In this document: positions 47,773 through 57,925 of the stretch, piece by piece
How the letters are laid out: every line of letters starts with the position of its first letter
How positions within the stretch are numbered: the first letter of the stretch is position 1
Source: Metellina segmentata
Lineage: Eukaryota; Arthropoda; Arachnida; Araneae; Tetragnathidae
Assembly: GCA_947359465.1 (NCBI GenBank)
Contig: OX375880.1
Coordinates: forward strand, 17,926,120 to 17,990,119
Direction of reading: 5' to 3'
DNA length: 64,000 nt
The notes under the pieces: model-generated
The model's database searches: none
What the model saw: the letters and a program-made list of their open reading frames with translations, nothing else
What the model was told of the DNA's origin: nothing
Position numbers and translations under genes: made by a program

Positions 47773-47810
47773 TACCGGTACCAAGTACCACCCTCCACGA
47801 GTGACAGTTC

Positions 47811-47994
47811 ACGTTGGGTTGGTGCGGAAGTTTGGAGAGTGGGGTGCCAGCTCAGGTGTTGTCTCATCATCTTACCATGGTTCAAAATTACGAGGTGTTG
47901 TCCTGGGATCTTTCCCTTAGGGGATTGATCCCGGACCGTCGACAATAGCCCGTTGTGTTGCTCTAGTATTAAGTAAACAAAAATTACCAATTAT
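47811..47994 (+). repeat. SINE-1, right arm of an inverted pair
   Basis: Forward body and tail. Together with 47,556-47,772 it forms an inverted repeat that could fold into a hairpin of roughly 180 bp. Confidence 0.88.
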
Positions 47995-48249
47995 CCAAAA
48001 TATTCATTGTTTAACTTGATCGAAATGCAGTTTTCACTATTCGCAGTTTTATGAAACGGGGACTTTACCTTGCGGATTTGTGACAACAGACTCCACGCGA
48101 GCAAATATTTACATATCTAAAGAACAAATATTTACCATATTTTTCGATCGAGTTTTCAGGGACTTTTCCTGAGGCATTATTGCGATTCAGAATAAGGAGA
48201 TGTTGTCTCCACGAGGTCTTTCCTGGGGGTAGTGCGATAAAGGAGATAT

Positions 48250-48312
48250 ACCCGCGGGGTCGATCCAGGAACGCCGCCAATAGCCCATTGTGTTGCTCCT
48301 GAGGGACATTGA
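48250..48312 (+). repeat. SINE-1 tail fragment, diverged
   Basis: ggtcgatccaggaacg and aatagcccattgtgttgctc are recognisable. Confidence 0.6.
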
Positions 48313-48584
48313 TTCAACTACTTCCCCGAGGCATTAGCCGCCTTCGTGCAAGCCTCAATAAACCACCCTTTTCTTCACAAAATTCATAAGAGAATTCTTT
48401 TGAATTTTCTGATAGATCTTAAGATAGTTATAATTAGGTAATTTTTTAACTAATATCGTACTAGAGCAGTGGTCGGTAACCTCATTTAGCAGTACAAGGA
48501 TTAATATTTCTTTTGAGAGCCAAATTTCTTTTTTTAGTACCATGTTTTTAGGAGTCGGTTTAAACTAGCTACTAATATTAAATA

Positions 48585-48683
48585 CTAGCCACTGCGTGCC
48601 TAGCCCGGCGTTGCCCGTGCCCGTGGTGTAAGGTATTACTCTGGTGTAAAATTGTCCGCAGTTTTTAAATCCGTTAAAGATGT
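48585..48683 (+). repeat. Dispersed repeat D, truncated at the retroelement junction
   Basis: Begins actagccactgcgtgcc, then cccggcgttgcccgtg and tctggtgtaaaattgtccgc. The match to the copy at 59,380-59,460 stops near 48,683, directly before the retroelement reading frame. Confidence 0.75.
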
Positions 48684-48693
48684 ATTCAATTAA

Positions 48694-49287
48694 AAAATTA
48701 TTTATTTAAAGAAAATCATATTTTTAGATAATTTGGTAATTGCAGGAAGTTCACAATATATGTTAATTGATACGGGAGCTTGTTTAAGTCTAATTCAGAA
48801 AAATATATTTGAAAAATTAAACGGCGATCCCTCGATAAAGAAAATTGACTCACAACCAGCAGTAAGATCATTGACAGGCCAGAAATTAGACATTTTCGGT
48901 ACATATAATTTTCCTATAATTATAGGTAATAAAAATATTAATCATGATTTATTAGTCATCGACCAAAAACTTAATTCATCTTATGTTGGTATATTCGGTA
49001 TAGATTTGCTACAAAAATTTAAATTTCAAATCGACCTTCACAATAATATGTTAGTCTCACAAAACACAAGAATTCCCATACATAATGCAAGCGACGTAAA
49101 ACTTAATAATATAACATTTGATTTCGTAAAATTAACAAACAAATGCATATTAAATCCAAACGAGGAAAAGGTATACACACTATCAATAGATGCACCAGCA
49201 AAAATGGGTGCTGAAATTAAAATTTCTAAGTTACCCCATTTAACTGACATAGCAATTAAAGAAAATACTGCGCGCGATTGTGTCTAA
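48694..49287 (+). pseudogene. pro: Retroelement protease region (frame 1)
   Basis: The open stretch starts after a TAA at 48,691. Near its start it has the retropepsin active site LIDTGACLSLI (aspartate codon at 48,769), and further on VGIFGIDLLQKF, the usual I-L-G-x-D-L-like flap-distal motif. Proteases of this type cut the Gag-Pol polyprotein during particle maturation. No gag precedes it and no ATG opens it; in a complete element it would be part of a polyprotein. The frame closes at 49,288 with a TAA and continues one frame over from about 49,275, so a small indel has hit this copy. Confidence 0.82.
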
Positions 49288-49567
49288 AAACAAAACAATC
49301 CAGGTTACAATCTCAAACGTAACAAGAGACCGATTTGTATTAAATAAACTTACAAAATTAGCCACCGTCGAAACAATTTCAGATGGTAGGAATATGGAAG
49401 ATGTTAAGAATTTGAGACGGCAACAATTTGATATTAACGAATTTAAACTGGATCATTTGCATCCACACGTTAAACGGAAACTAATTTTGTTATTAAGGGA
49501 ATTTTCTGATATTTTTAGCAGTAATTTGGAAACCATTGGTCAAACCGATCAGATAACCCCAAGATAA
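49280..49567 (+). pseudogene. Retroelement protease-RT linker (shifted frame)
   Basis: This 95-codon segment, NKTIQVTISNVTRDRF to SNLETIGQTDQI, is the connector between protease and reverse transcriptase. It includes the LLREFSDIFSSN motif that precedes RT in gypsy elements. It lies one frame away from both neighbours, so two frameshifts flank it (about 49,275-49,290 and 49,555-49,567). It is not a separate gene. Confidence 0.82.
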
Positions 49568-52500
49568 GTGTTGATAGGTCTAAATTACAAACTTCAAAAC
49601 ATTACCCTGTTCCAATTGCTTTAAGAGACGAATTAAAATCCCAAATTGATTCATTATTACGCGCAGATATTATACAAAGAACAAATACTCACATTAGTCA
49701 CCCAGTAATTCTAGTTAAGAAAAAACCAACGGATGATAACAAGGTAAACTGGCGTATTGTTTCTGATTACAGGGAGAGTAACAAATTGATTAAGTTTAAT
49801 AGACACCCCTTGCCGTTAATTTACGACTTATTAGATAATCTAAAAGATTCTGAATATTATTCTACGATTGATTTACAATCCTCCTTTTTCCAGGTAAAAC
49901 TAAAACCTAAAGATAGAGATATCACTGCGTTTAATACCATATACGGATCGTTTGAGTATAAATCAATGTCACAAGGTCTCTCATTTGCCCCCCAAGTCTT
50001 ACAAGCATTGACTGACAAATTACTTTCTCCAATAAAAGATTTAAAAATCAGTAACTATATTGATGATTTTGCTATATCCTCTTCTAACGTGGATTCAATG
50101 TTGTTTAAGCTTAGAAAACTTTTTGAAAGAATTCGGCTTTTTGGACTCACGGTTAATCCCAAAAAGTGCACATTTTTTGTATCTTCGGTTACTTTCTTGG
50201 GTCATAAAGTAAATAAAAACGGTACTCAACCCATTGAGGGAAACATAAGGAAAATTCAGGATTTTACAAAACCAAGAACTCAACGCCAAACAAGACGGTT
50301 CCTTGGACTGTGTTCCTACTACAGGAAATATATACAGAATTATTCACAAATTAGTTTACCCTTAACTGACCTTACTAAGAAACGGCAACACTTTAAATGG
50401 ACGCCGGAAGCAGAGATAGCTTTCGAAACCTTAAAGACAAAACTATCAGAACCTCCTGTTTTAATTCACCCAGATCATGGAAAACGATTTATACTAACTA
50501 CCGACGCAAGCACACACACGATATCAGCTTATCTTGGTCAAATGGATGATTTTGGAATAATCCGCCCAATTTCATACTATTCGCGTAAACTTTCACAAGC
50601 AGAAAGAAATTATCCTATTCATCAAAAAGAATTTTTAGCCATAATAGATTCTATTAAAGCGTATAAAAACTACTTATATGGAAAGAGATTTACTATAAGG
50701 TGTGATAATACGGCAATCCAATCAATTAGGAAACTCGAAAATCCTGCAGATCGGGTATCGCGATGGATTTTATATTTGCAAGAGTACGAATATGACTTTG
50801 AGCATATTCCAGGGTCAGAGAACTATGTAGCGGACACTTTTAGTAGAGACTTTCATCAAATTAACGCAATAGTACAACAATTACCCACAGTCCCTGAAAT
50901 AGCAGATGCTCAAAAACAAGATACTTATCTAATGAAATTAATCAACAAACTAAAATCCAAAACCGCAGACCTATCACCAACGGAACAAAACTACTTCCTA
51001 CAAAACGATATTTTAATGCATGCAACTCACGTAAAACGATCAGTAGGTCCAAATTTTGTAGAACAGATAGTAATCCCAGAAAAATTAAAACCAATCATTA
51101 TCAAATTAGGACATGCGGCACATTTTGGTTTAGCAAAAACGTACGATAACATTAGAATAAATTATTATTGGGAAAACATGTATAGTGATGTCAAAAATTA
51201 TATACAAAGTTGCATGGATTGCATAGGCTATCGCAATCCAAATAGGTTACCCCCATTGCCTTTGCAGAGAAACCACATTCCAAGTCGTCCCGGAGAATTA
51301 GTCTCCCTGGATTACATTGGTAAATTACCCACTACTGCTAAAGGAAATTCATACATCTTGGTCTTTATAGACCATTTTACAAAATTTATGCGTATATATG
51401 CTACGGCAAATATGACAGCGGAGACAACCGCGGATAAATTGTATGATTACGTCTGCCTTATGGGTACACCCAACATTTTACTTAGTGACTTAGGGAGAAA
51501 TTTCACTTCGGAACTTTTTAAAACTGTAGCGAAACGATTGGGAACTGAGAAAATTTATACCACAGCATATCACCCGCAAACTAATGGAGTCAACGAAGTA
51601 ACTCACAGATCCTTAAAAACTACTATTTCTATTTTGGCAAGGAATACAAAACAGTGGGACGATGTTTTGCCTTTCTATTCTCTTTGTTATAATACAACCA
51701 TTCATTCAGCGATTGGTGATACCCCAAGTTATTTAGTCCACGGATATGATATAACTTTGCCACTTACCCCCAGTCGTCAGGAAATTCAACAACAAAACAC
51801 ACACTCTTATCCAACATACATCCAAAATAGAACAAAACAATATCAGACAGCAATTGAAATAATTAATAAACACTTAGTCAAAGCTACTGAAAATATGGAA
51901 TCTTATCAACATAAATTTGCTAAGGACCGGAAATTCCATATCGGACAATTAGTGTTTTTACTAGCACCAGAAATGGATAGGAACGCTTCAATTCCGAAGA
52001 AGCGCAATTTTCATGGCCCATATAGGATAATTGAAATACATAATGCCGTGAATTACACAATTAAAGACACAAGAAATAACAGAGAGAAAACAATGAAGGT
52101 GCACGCGTCGAGATTAATTCCGTATCCTGAGAGAAGGCAGCATTTGGAGTTAACGGAGCAAAAGGATATCGAACCTACCCAAACCATTCCAAAATCTTTG
52201 CCCCATGCGCATTTTGATGAGGAAGACATCACTCCGTTTCCTATCTGGATTGAATCATACTCAATCCCTAAGGTTACCCGACAAACTCATAAATCAGGTC
52301 TACATACAGATACAGAGGATTCACAACCCTCTAGTGATGGGACCCCAGGTTATGACTTAAATGGTTATGGTGACCTTTCCCAATTAAATGAGGAAACCGA
52401 GGAAAATATGCCTTTGGCACAATGGGTGTCTTTAAATAAGCAACAAAAAACTAATCAACAAATAACAACTAACACTACAGATAATTCCCAATCTTCAAGT

Positions 52501-52917
52501 AATGATACCCAAATTTATGATACAGAACAAGAAATTAATGCACCGTTTAATTTACCAGAGTCGCAAAATAAACAACCAACTGAGTCACGCGATTTTAACT
52601 TAAGATCTCACAATAAGAGACATGTAAGTGTGCAATCAAACTCTGAGGGAATCGGACTACGTAGTACCCAGAATAGCGCAAATCAGGGTGAGATTGAGTT
52701 GGAAAATAGCGAAAACTTACCAGTAGAAGATGAGATTGAGGTAAATACAGCCGGTCAACCTGAGCTAATTACAGAAAATGAAAATTCGCAACAAAATGTA
52801 GGGTATTCTCCAAACGATCTCTTAACTTGGGCTCTTAATGCAACTGCACCTTCAGATCCGAACGAACCATCACGAGTACTTGAATTTTTAGACAAGTTAG
52901 CAAACTCTTTACAATAA
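49561..52917 (+). CDS. pol: Retroelement Pol: reverse transcriptase, RNase H, integrase
   Basis: The frame is open from about 49,561 to TAA at 52,915. RT carries the active site YIDD (tyrosine codon at 50,056). RNase H follows with TTDAS (about 50,497-50,511) and RCDNTAI. Integrase begins with an H-H-C-C zinc finger (GHAAHFG...CMDC, about 51,109-51,225). Its catalytic D (codon 51,310), D (51,487) and E (51,595) have exactly 35 residues between the last two, the D,D-35-E spacing. A GPY/F module follows (HGPYRI, about 52,011). The last roughly 270 residues are hydrophilic, N/Q/E-rich and match nothing I recognise. From RT onward no stop or frameshift is seen; upstream lesions and loss of gag make the copy incomplete. 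Confidence 0.93.
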   Translation, partial: KISVDRSKLQTSKHYPVPIALRDELKSQIDSLLRADIIQRTNTHISHPVILVKKKPTDDNKVNWRIVSDYRESNKLIKFNRHPLPLIYDLLDNLKDSEYYSTIDLQSSFFQVKLKPKDRDITAFNTIYGSFEYKSMSQGLSFAPQVLQALTDKLLSPIKDLKISNYIDDFAISSSNVDSMLFKLRKLFERIRLFGLTVNPKKCTFFVSSVTFLGHKVNKNGTQPIEGNIRKIQDFTKPRTQRQTRRFLGLCSYYRKYIQNYSQISLPLTDLTKKRQHFKWTPEAEIAFETLKTKLSEPPVLIHPDHGKRFILTTDASTHTISAYLGQMDDFGIIRPISYYSRKLSQAERNYPIHQKEFLAIIDSIKAYKNYLYGKRFTIRCDNTAIQSIRKLENPADRVSRWILYLQEYEYDFEHIPGSENYVADTFSRDFHQINAIVQQLPTVPEIADAQKQDTYLMKLINKLKSKTADLSPTEQNYFLQNDILMHATHVKRSVGPNFVEQIVIPEKLKPIIIKLGHAAHFGLAKTYDNIRINYYWENMYSDVKNYIQSCMDCIGYRNPNRLPPLPLQRNHIPSRPGELVSLDYIGKLPTTAKGNSYILVFIDHFTKFMRIYATANMTAETTADKLYDYVCLMGTPNILLSDLGRNFTSELFKTVAKRLGTEKIYTTAYHPQTNGVNEVTHRSLKTTISILARNTKQWDDVLPFYSLCYNTTIHSAIGDTPSYLVHGYDITLPLTPSRQEIQQQNTHSYPTYIQNRTKQYQTAIEIINKHLVKATENMESYQHKFAKDRKFHIGQLVFLLAPEMDRNASIPKKRNFHGPYRIIEIHNAVNYTIKDTRNNREKTMKVHASRLIPYPERRQHLELTEQKDIEPTQTIPKSLPHAHFDEEDITPFPIWIESYSIPKVTRQTHKSGLHTDTEDSQPSSDGTPGYDLNGYGDLSQLNEETEENMPLAQWVSLNKQQKTNQQITTNTTDNSQSSSNDTQIYDTEQEINAPFNLPESQNKQPTESRDFNLRSHNKRHVSVQSNSEGIGLRSTQNSANQGEIELENSENLPVEDEIEVNTAGQPELITENENSQQNVGYSPNDLLTWALNATAPSDPNEPSRVLEFLDKLANSLQ

Positions 52918-53777
52918 ATATAAAATTTGAATATTAATAAGCTTGAAAAAAAAAACAGAAATAAACATTATATAAACTTTTACGCAATTTCAAACAGTTA
53001 CCGAAATTAAATTGACGAAATATTAACTATCAATTATACGACAAAGGATATAAATTTGGAAACATTTAAGTGCTAGGTTAAATTCTCGCAAAGAAATTAA
53101 TAAATAAATAAATAATAATAACAACTTGCTACTATACCAAATTATATTATGTTAACTTAACCCAATCAAATAATTTACTTTTGTACGTTACTGTTTAGGA
53201 AGGCGCCCCTGAGTAGTGACATAAAAAAAAATCCATTTAAAATTAATTCCGTCGTGGTTTAACATTGAATAATTGCGGGCGATAATTTAAGTTGATTACG
53301 ACTGGAACTTTAAAAACGAATTAAAAATAAATAAAAATAAGCTACGTATAATCTGGCTTGATTTTGTTATAGTTGAACTTGTTTAACAATATATTAACTA
53401 TGACGTGTGTTTAATTAAAATTTTAGTTAATATGTATCACATCGTATATTAGTCGCGTTAGATTACTTAATATGAATTGGAAAAAATTTAGTGTCAATCA
53501 TTACATGTGTAAATTAATATTCTCTTATTTATATATTTATATATATTTGGTTTTTTGTTGTGTTGGTTTCACACATTAGTGTTAAGTTACGATTCATGAT
53601 CATTTTATGGCTTAAACACTATATTATCTGGAGATCACAAATATCTCTGTACGTAATAAAATTTGTATCTGTATACAAAAACAATTATTTCCTAAAGAAG
53701 CATTTTTAATTGAAATATATATATTGAACAAGAGAGATTGAGAGAGATGGTAGAGTGTATTCTATGCTTATGTCGAC
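52918..53777 (+). other. Pol-env spacer
   Basis: About 860 bp of AT-rich sequence without a coding frame, between the Pol stop and the env region. It would be intronic in a spliced env RNA. Short AT and GA-rich runs occur; no promoter could be identified. Confidence 0.5.
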
Positions 53778-56423
53778 TTGCTTATTTCAGTCTTGGTTCT
53801 GTTGGTTGTAGAAGTGATGCCAACCAAATCAGTTAAAATCTGCAACTTCACAACTGGAAGGTACCAGTGCAAAAATGCCCCCCGTCACGTACTCCATAAG
53901 GTGACAATCCCGCCAGAAGCGTGCATAGTTACGGACTGCTCTCAGTGTGTTAAGGGACAAACGACGTACCTCTTAACTGAGGACTATCAGTTGATTCGTC
54001 CTGAACGTTTTATGGTTCAAGCAGAAAAGGACAAAATTGGTCGTGGATCGTTTTTCCGATGCAATGTATCAGAAGAGAAGGAATGCGATTGCAGAAGCGC
54101 TATGTGCATGGGTGACTCCGAATTCTGCAACCTATTCCCGTGCTCATCAAACCCAACCAGATGCCAGTGTGGGTTAACTCACGAAGAAGCCAGCATAATA
54201 CATCTCACCGATACACAGACCTTGAGGAACCCGCCTCAACTGACATTCGAAATCTGTTTGTTTCACATTCGAAAATCACAACTGCAAAGACGACTATTAG
54301 AGCATGAGGAGGCCGTATTTTCATCACATAATCTCACAATCCAATTTGTGGATCCTATTTTACACCTTCCTGAGCCAGGCAAAGTAATTCTACGAACTGA
54401 GGATTACGAACATTTGCTAACCGTTCAAACGCCCTTACAAGTGACTCTCCCATTTGAATTACTCGCCTACAAAACTGAACTCACCGTTATTTTCATCAAC
54501 TCCAAGGGTTTCGCAGTCTCTGGAGTCATACAAATAGCAGGGAAAAGCGTGTGCCAATTGACCCAGTGCATTCTCTGCTATGAAGGACTCAGGACAGTAA
54601 GATGCTGGCCTTCGCATGTGAGATGGGTAGCCTACAGCCTACTACTGGCTATTATCATGGTTACCCTAATTTTCGTAAAAGCAATCGTGCTTTTACTTAT
54701 AGCGATTATTCGGGCCACATACTTCTTCATCATTCTCATCTGCCGAATTATAAAAAATGTCCTTCGCTTATTCATGGTTCTTGGTGTTCTTCTTGGTGCA
54801 AAAATCCGGTCAAGTGCTCGCAATGTCAACGAATTCTTAGAAGATGGAGCAAATGCCGATATCAATGCCAGACTCCTGGTATTGGCACTATGCTCCTGCA
54901 TCATCATTGTGCCTTCTGTTCAAGCGGACTGCTCGGATCACTCTATTCTTACTTCGGAATTAAAGCATTGTCAAACAAGCAGTCCCGAGTATAAGACTTG
55001 CAAGCTAACGACGACGGCTGAATTAACCATGTCGGGCTTGCAGCACCAAACCTGCCTTATACTACAGGACGCTAAAAAGACTCACATGGTTTCATTGAAA
55101 CTCAAATTGACTGGAGTCACATGTGACTTTCACACAAAGCGAGAGTACTTCACCTTCCCCGTCACACCTCATTACTTAAGCCAAGTAAGCTGCTTTCAAA
55201 ATTATTGGTGTGGTAGGGGAGAACACTGCAAGATGTCGGTCTTAGGCACAGACGGTTTACGATTTGAAGCGGAGACCGAAGCAAGCCGTCAATACAGTGG
55301 CCGCAGCAGTTGCAGCCCCGGTTCGCTTGGAAGTGGATGTTTTCTTTACACACGCAGCTCCTGCAATTTTTATAGAGTGTGGTACGTTCCGGAGCTGGTG
55401 GAATCATTCGAGGTCTCGAAAATAACAGGACACACTTGCTCGTATCACCTCTCCCTTGAACATGTTGATAACCACACGGTTACACATGTCACACTAAAGG
55501 ACCAAACGGTTACACCATCGGGAGTTCAAATCAAAATTTTAGGGGCCTTTAGCCAACCGCCAATACATTTATCTGAATCCTTTGTACAGCGAGTTGGGAA
55601 CCCTGGTGAGGCATATCTCATCTCTACGTCCCAAAAGAACGTCTTGAAACTAGGAGAAGTAGGGGTGATACAGGCGAATGTGTCCTACACAAAATCCTTC
55701 ATTTTTGACCAGTTAATGACTGTTTGCGATTTTTTCGAGACCACGTTAAGGTGCCAGACGGCTCCAGACCCTGTCACTAGAATGAGAACCTCCCAGGAAC
55801 ACGCTCTACCTATCACTAGAGACTTGCATCTAATGCAAATTCAGGATGGAAGACTAACTTCCAATTTAATTTCAACCTCACCTATTAAGGTGCAGTTACA
55901 TTTTTCGAACTATAAAATTATAGTGGAAACGCGTACAGTTTGCCCTAAATTCATAAAGACAGAAATGGAAATAGGGGGATGTTATTCGTGCGGAATCTTA
56001 GCACGGATGACCTTCCCCATCCTGTCAACCTGTCAGTCTGGTCTTGTAACCGTGGAATTTCAGGACATATTAGTCCATACTAAGGCAGTGAGTGTTTCAA
56101 CGGAAGAAAGACTGGTGACAATAAAATTTCTTGCAGACAAGAAATGTTTTAGAGATAAATTGTGTCTCAGGGCCAATACCCTAGTGCAATGTCAAGTGTT
56201 CGAAGCATGTCTGGACGAACCTTCCATTGAACTTTTAAATTTGAACACTAATTACACTCATATGCCGTCTCTAGACTCTTCTACCTTATGCTCGGATTGG
56301 ATATCGATTCCAGCTTTAGGAAATGCCTTTTTCCTGTTTAAATTTCTTGGTGCCACATTATTATGCGTTTGTTTGGGCATCACAATTATCTCTACATGTA
56401 TTTCTTGCTGTGTAAGGAAATGA
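53778..56423 (+). CDS. env: Envelope-like glycoprotein, phlebovirus Gn/Gc type
   Basis: An uninterrupted frame of 881 codons. The N-terminal part is cysteine-rich (CXXC-type pairs near 53,840-54,180), as in the Gn subunit. A run of hydrophobic segments spans about residues 283-343. A second signal-like segment (about 364-383) ends in VQA, a plausible signal-peptidase site releasing a Gc-like subunit of about 498 residues. In Gc, cysteines near residues 512, 521 and 529 with G-S-G-C-F form the fusion-loop pattern of class II fusion proteins of phleboviruses. A membrane anchor lies at about 851-877, with a very short tail. Codons before ATG 53,817 are hydrophobic and belong to a signal peptide whose start is elsewhere. 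Homology is from pattern recognition, not a search. Confidence 0.85.
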   Translation: MLISVLVLLVVEVMPTKSVKICNFTTGRYQCKNAPRHVLHKVTIPPEACIVTDCSQCVKGQTTYLLTEDYQLIRPERFMVQAEKDKIGRGSFFRCNVSEEKECDCRSAMCMGDSEFCNLFPCSSNPTRCQCGLTHEEASIIHLTDTQTLRNPPQLTFEICLFHIRKSQLQRRLLEHEEAVFSSHNLTIQFVDPILHLPEPGKVILRTEDYEHLLTVQTPLQVTLPFELLAYKTELTVIFINSKGFAVSGVIQIAGKSVCQLTQCILCYEGLRTVRCWPSHVRWVAYSLLLAIIMVTLIFVKAIVLLLIAIIRATYFFIILICRIIKNVLRLFMVLGVLLGAKIRSSARNVNEFLEDGANADINARLLVLALCSCIIIVPSVQADCSDHSILTSELKHCQTSSPEYKTCKLTTTAELTMSGLQHQTCLILQDAKKTHMVSLKLKLTGVTCDFHTKREYFTFPVTPHYLSQVSCFQNYWCGRGEHCKMSVLGTDGLRFEAETEASRQYSGRSSCSPGSLGSGCFLYTRSSCNFYRVWYVPELVESFEVSKITGHTCSYHLSLEHVDNHTVTHVTLKDQTVTPSGVQIKILGAFSQPPIHLSESFVQRVGNPGEAYLISTSQKNVLKLGEVGVIQANVSYTKSFIFDQLMTVCDFFETTLRCQTAPDPVTRMRTSQEHALPITRDLHLMQIQDGRLTSNLISTSPIKVQLHFSNYKIIVETRTVCPKFIKTEMEIGGCYSCGILARMTFPILSTCQSGLVTVEFQDILVHTKAVSVSTEERLVTIKFLADKKCFRDKLCLRANTLVQCQVFEACLDEPSIELLNLNTNYTHMPSLDSSTLCSDWISIPALGNAFFLFKFLGATLLCVCLGITIISTCISCCVRK
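53779..53790 (+). promoter_or_regulatory. Predicted splice acceptor for env RNA
   Basis: The sequence ttgcttatttcag ends at 53,790 and is a good polypyrimidine-AG acceptor. It lies in the first codons of the env-like frame, whose first ATG comes only at 53,817. The most economical reading is that env is translated from a spliced RNA whose start codon comes from an upstream leader exon, as in several retroviruses. The donor is not present or not identifiable here. Confidence 0.6.
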
Positions 56424-57925
56424 CTTATATTTTTTTTTTACCATTGCACATTTAAAATTTTTGGTAGCAATGCATTTTATGTTCTTTTTTTTTGTATGTT
56501 TGAATTTAATTTTTTTTTTTCAATGTTAATTTTTTAGCTTTCTAACGTATAGGGTTTAAACATGGTTTTTCGTTCATGTATTTGTGTAATCACTTGAAAG
56601 GTAACATATGTATATTTTCTTTTAAGTAATGAAATTTACAACTGATATGGTTCAACATGGTATTTTTTTTGTTTTGTATGTGTACAGTCAATTTAATAAC
56701 TTTTCCAAGTACTGCAATAGAGAGAAGAGAGAGAGAGAGAGAGAAAAAATGTGAATGGAAATATGAGACGGTTTAAAAATTTTTTTTTCTCGTTCTCTGG
56801 AGGTGGTAAAAGATGATGAGGGAATGTAATCTCATCATATTCCTAAACAGCACTTTTAAGAAATCACAAAGTAACTACAGAGTCGTTCACCTTTCTCGCA
56901 AGAGAGGGGGAAAAAAGAAAACGTCGAAGCAGGAATGTAGTAAACAGATCCGCCGATTGTACCGAATAAGGAGTGGCTGCCCTTTCATGAAGCGCCGAAA
57001 AGGAATAGAAATACGCAAGATTCCAACCCAAAAGGAAACTTTCAGAAAGCTTTAGAAATACAAAGGTGAATATAAAAAGGGGTTGTCAAGTTTTAAGAAT
57101 TTAGGTGCTTGTGAAAGCCAGATGCACAGGATGCCGATACTGAAGCTTAGTGGAACTTGACGTGAAATAATAATAGGGCTTCTAATCAAAATTATGAGGG
57201 GGCGTTGAGCGGAATCTAAAAAGGGAAATCTTGAAAGAGAATTCAGAACCAATGAGAGTATTTTAAGAGGGGACTGACTAGCCACTGAGCGAAGCCAGAA
57301 AAAATAAAATAATCAAAGTTAAGTCAAAAAATAAGAACGGATTGGCCGAGGGTTTTCAGGTAGGCGGTCATCTCCCAGGATTGGAGACTTGTTCTGATAT
57401 AGAGTTTGCGAGATTTTGGGAATAGAGATTAGATTTTGAGGAAGATTTGGAGCAGTGCAGGTCGAGTTTTCGACTATGGTCGCCTTAACAAGTAAGTCGA
57501 TCTTAGAGCGTGTGAATACACCCTCACATATATCTCTCTCTCACTCTCTTTAAAAGAATGTATTTTAACTGTGTACGCGTACTTTAGTTTAAAACTATAT
57601 GTATCCGTTATAATTAATTAATGGTTTAAATAAATTAATGTTTTTTATTGTTAATGACTTCGCCTTTTCAATGTGTCTTGTACTCAAATAGTTCCTAAGT
57701 CCTGGTTTATTGCAGTTAATTCAGATTTTAATGGTTAATGAACTTTTGGCCTTTTGTTTTATCATGACGCTAATCACATTTGTACTAACCACTTGCGACC
57801 TTAGTCTCTGTCTTCTAAAATTTAATAATTAGTGAACCTGGGGTTGTATTAATATCATTAATTGTACTAACCACTATCTCCAGGTAAGGGAGAAGCAAAG
57901 CCCCCCAGCACATGTATGTCACAAG
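56424..57925 (+). other. 3' region of the retroelement, putative 3' LTR inside
   Basis: T-rich runs follow env, then a purine-rich GA tract (about 56,722-56,755) that could serve as polypurine tract. A polyadenylation signal aataaa lies at 57,629-57,634. The motif ttgtactaaccact occurs twice (about 57,781 and 57,864). These would fit a 3' LTR, but its borders cannot be set from a single copy. An 80-codon basic frame (56,813-57,055) has no known domain. Confidence 0.5.

Larger units (their letters stand above)
48691..57925 (+). mobile_element. Ty3/gypsy-type retroelement with envelope gene, 5'-truncated
   Basis: The order is protease, reverse transcriptase, RNase H, integrase with GPY/F module, then a separate env-like ORF: the layout of an endogenous retrovirus-like Ty3/gypsy element. 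There is no gag, primer-binding site or 5' LTR: the sequence begins at the protease directly after repeat D. A 3' LTR should lie between 56,424 and the hAT junction. Without a second copy it cannot be delimited, and the right border (about 57,925) is an estimate from the hAT comparison. Confidence 0.85.

Noticed and set aside
54602..54994. 130-codon frame inside env in another frame
   Set aside because: It overlaps the hydrophobic segments of env, and its composition reflects the shifted reading of those codons.
57278..57300. Start of another repeat D copy (ctagccactgagcgaagcc)
   Set aside because: Only about 10 bases match the D start; too short to call.
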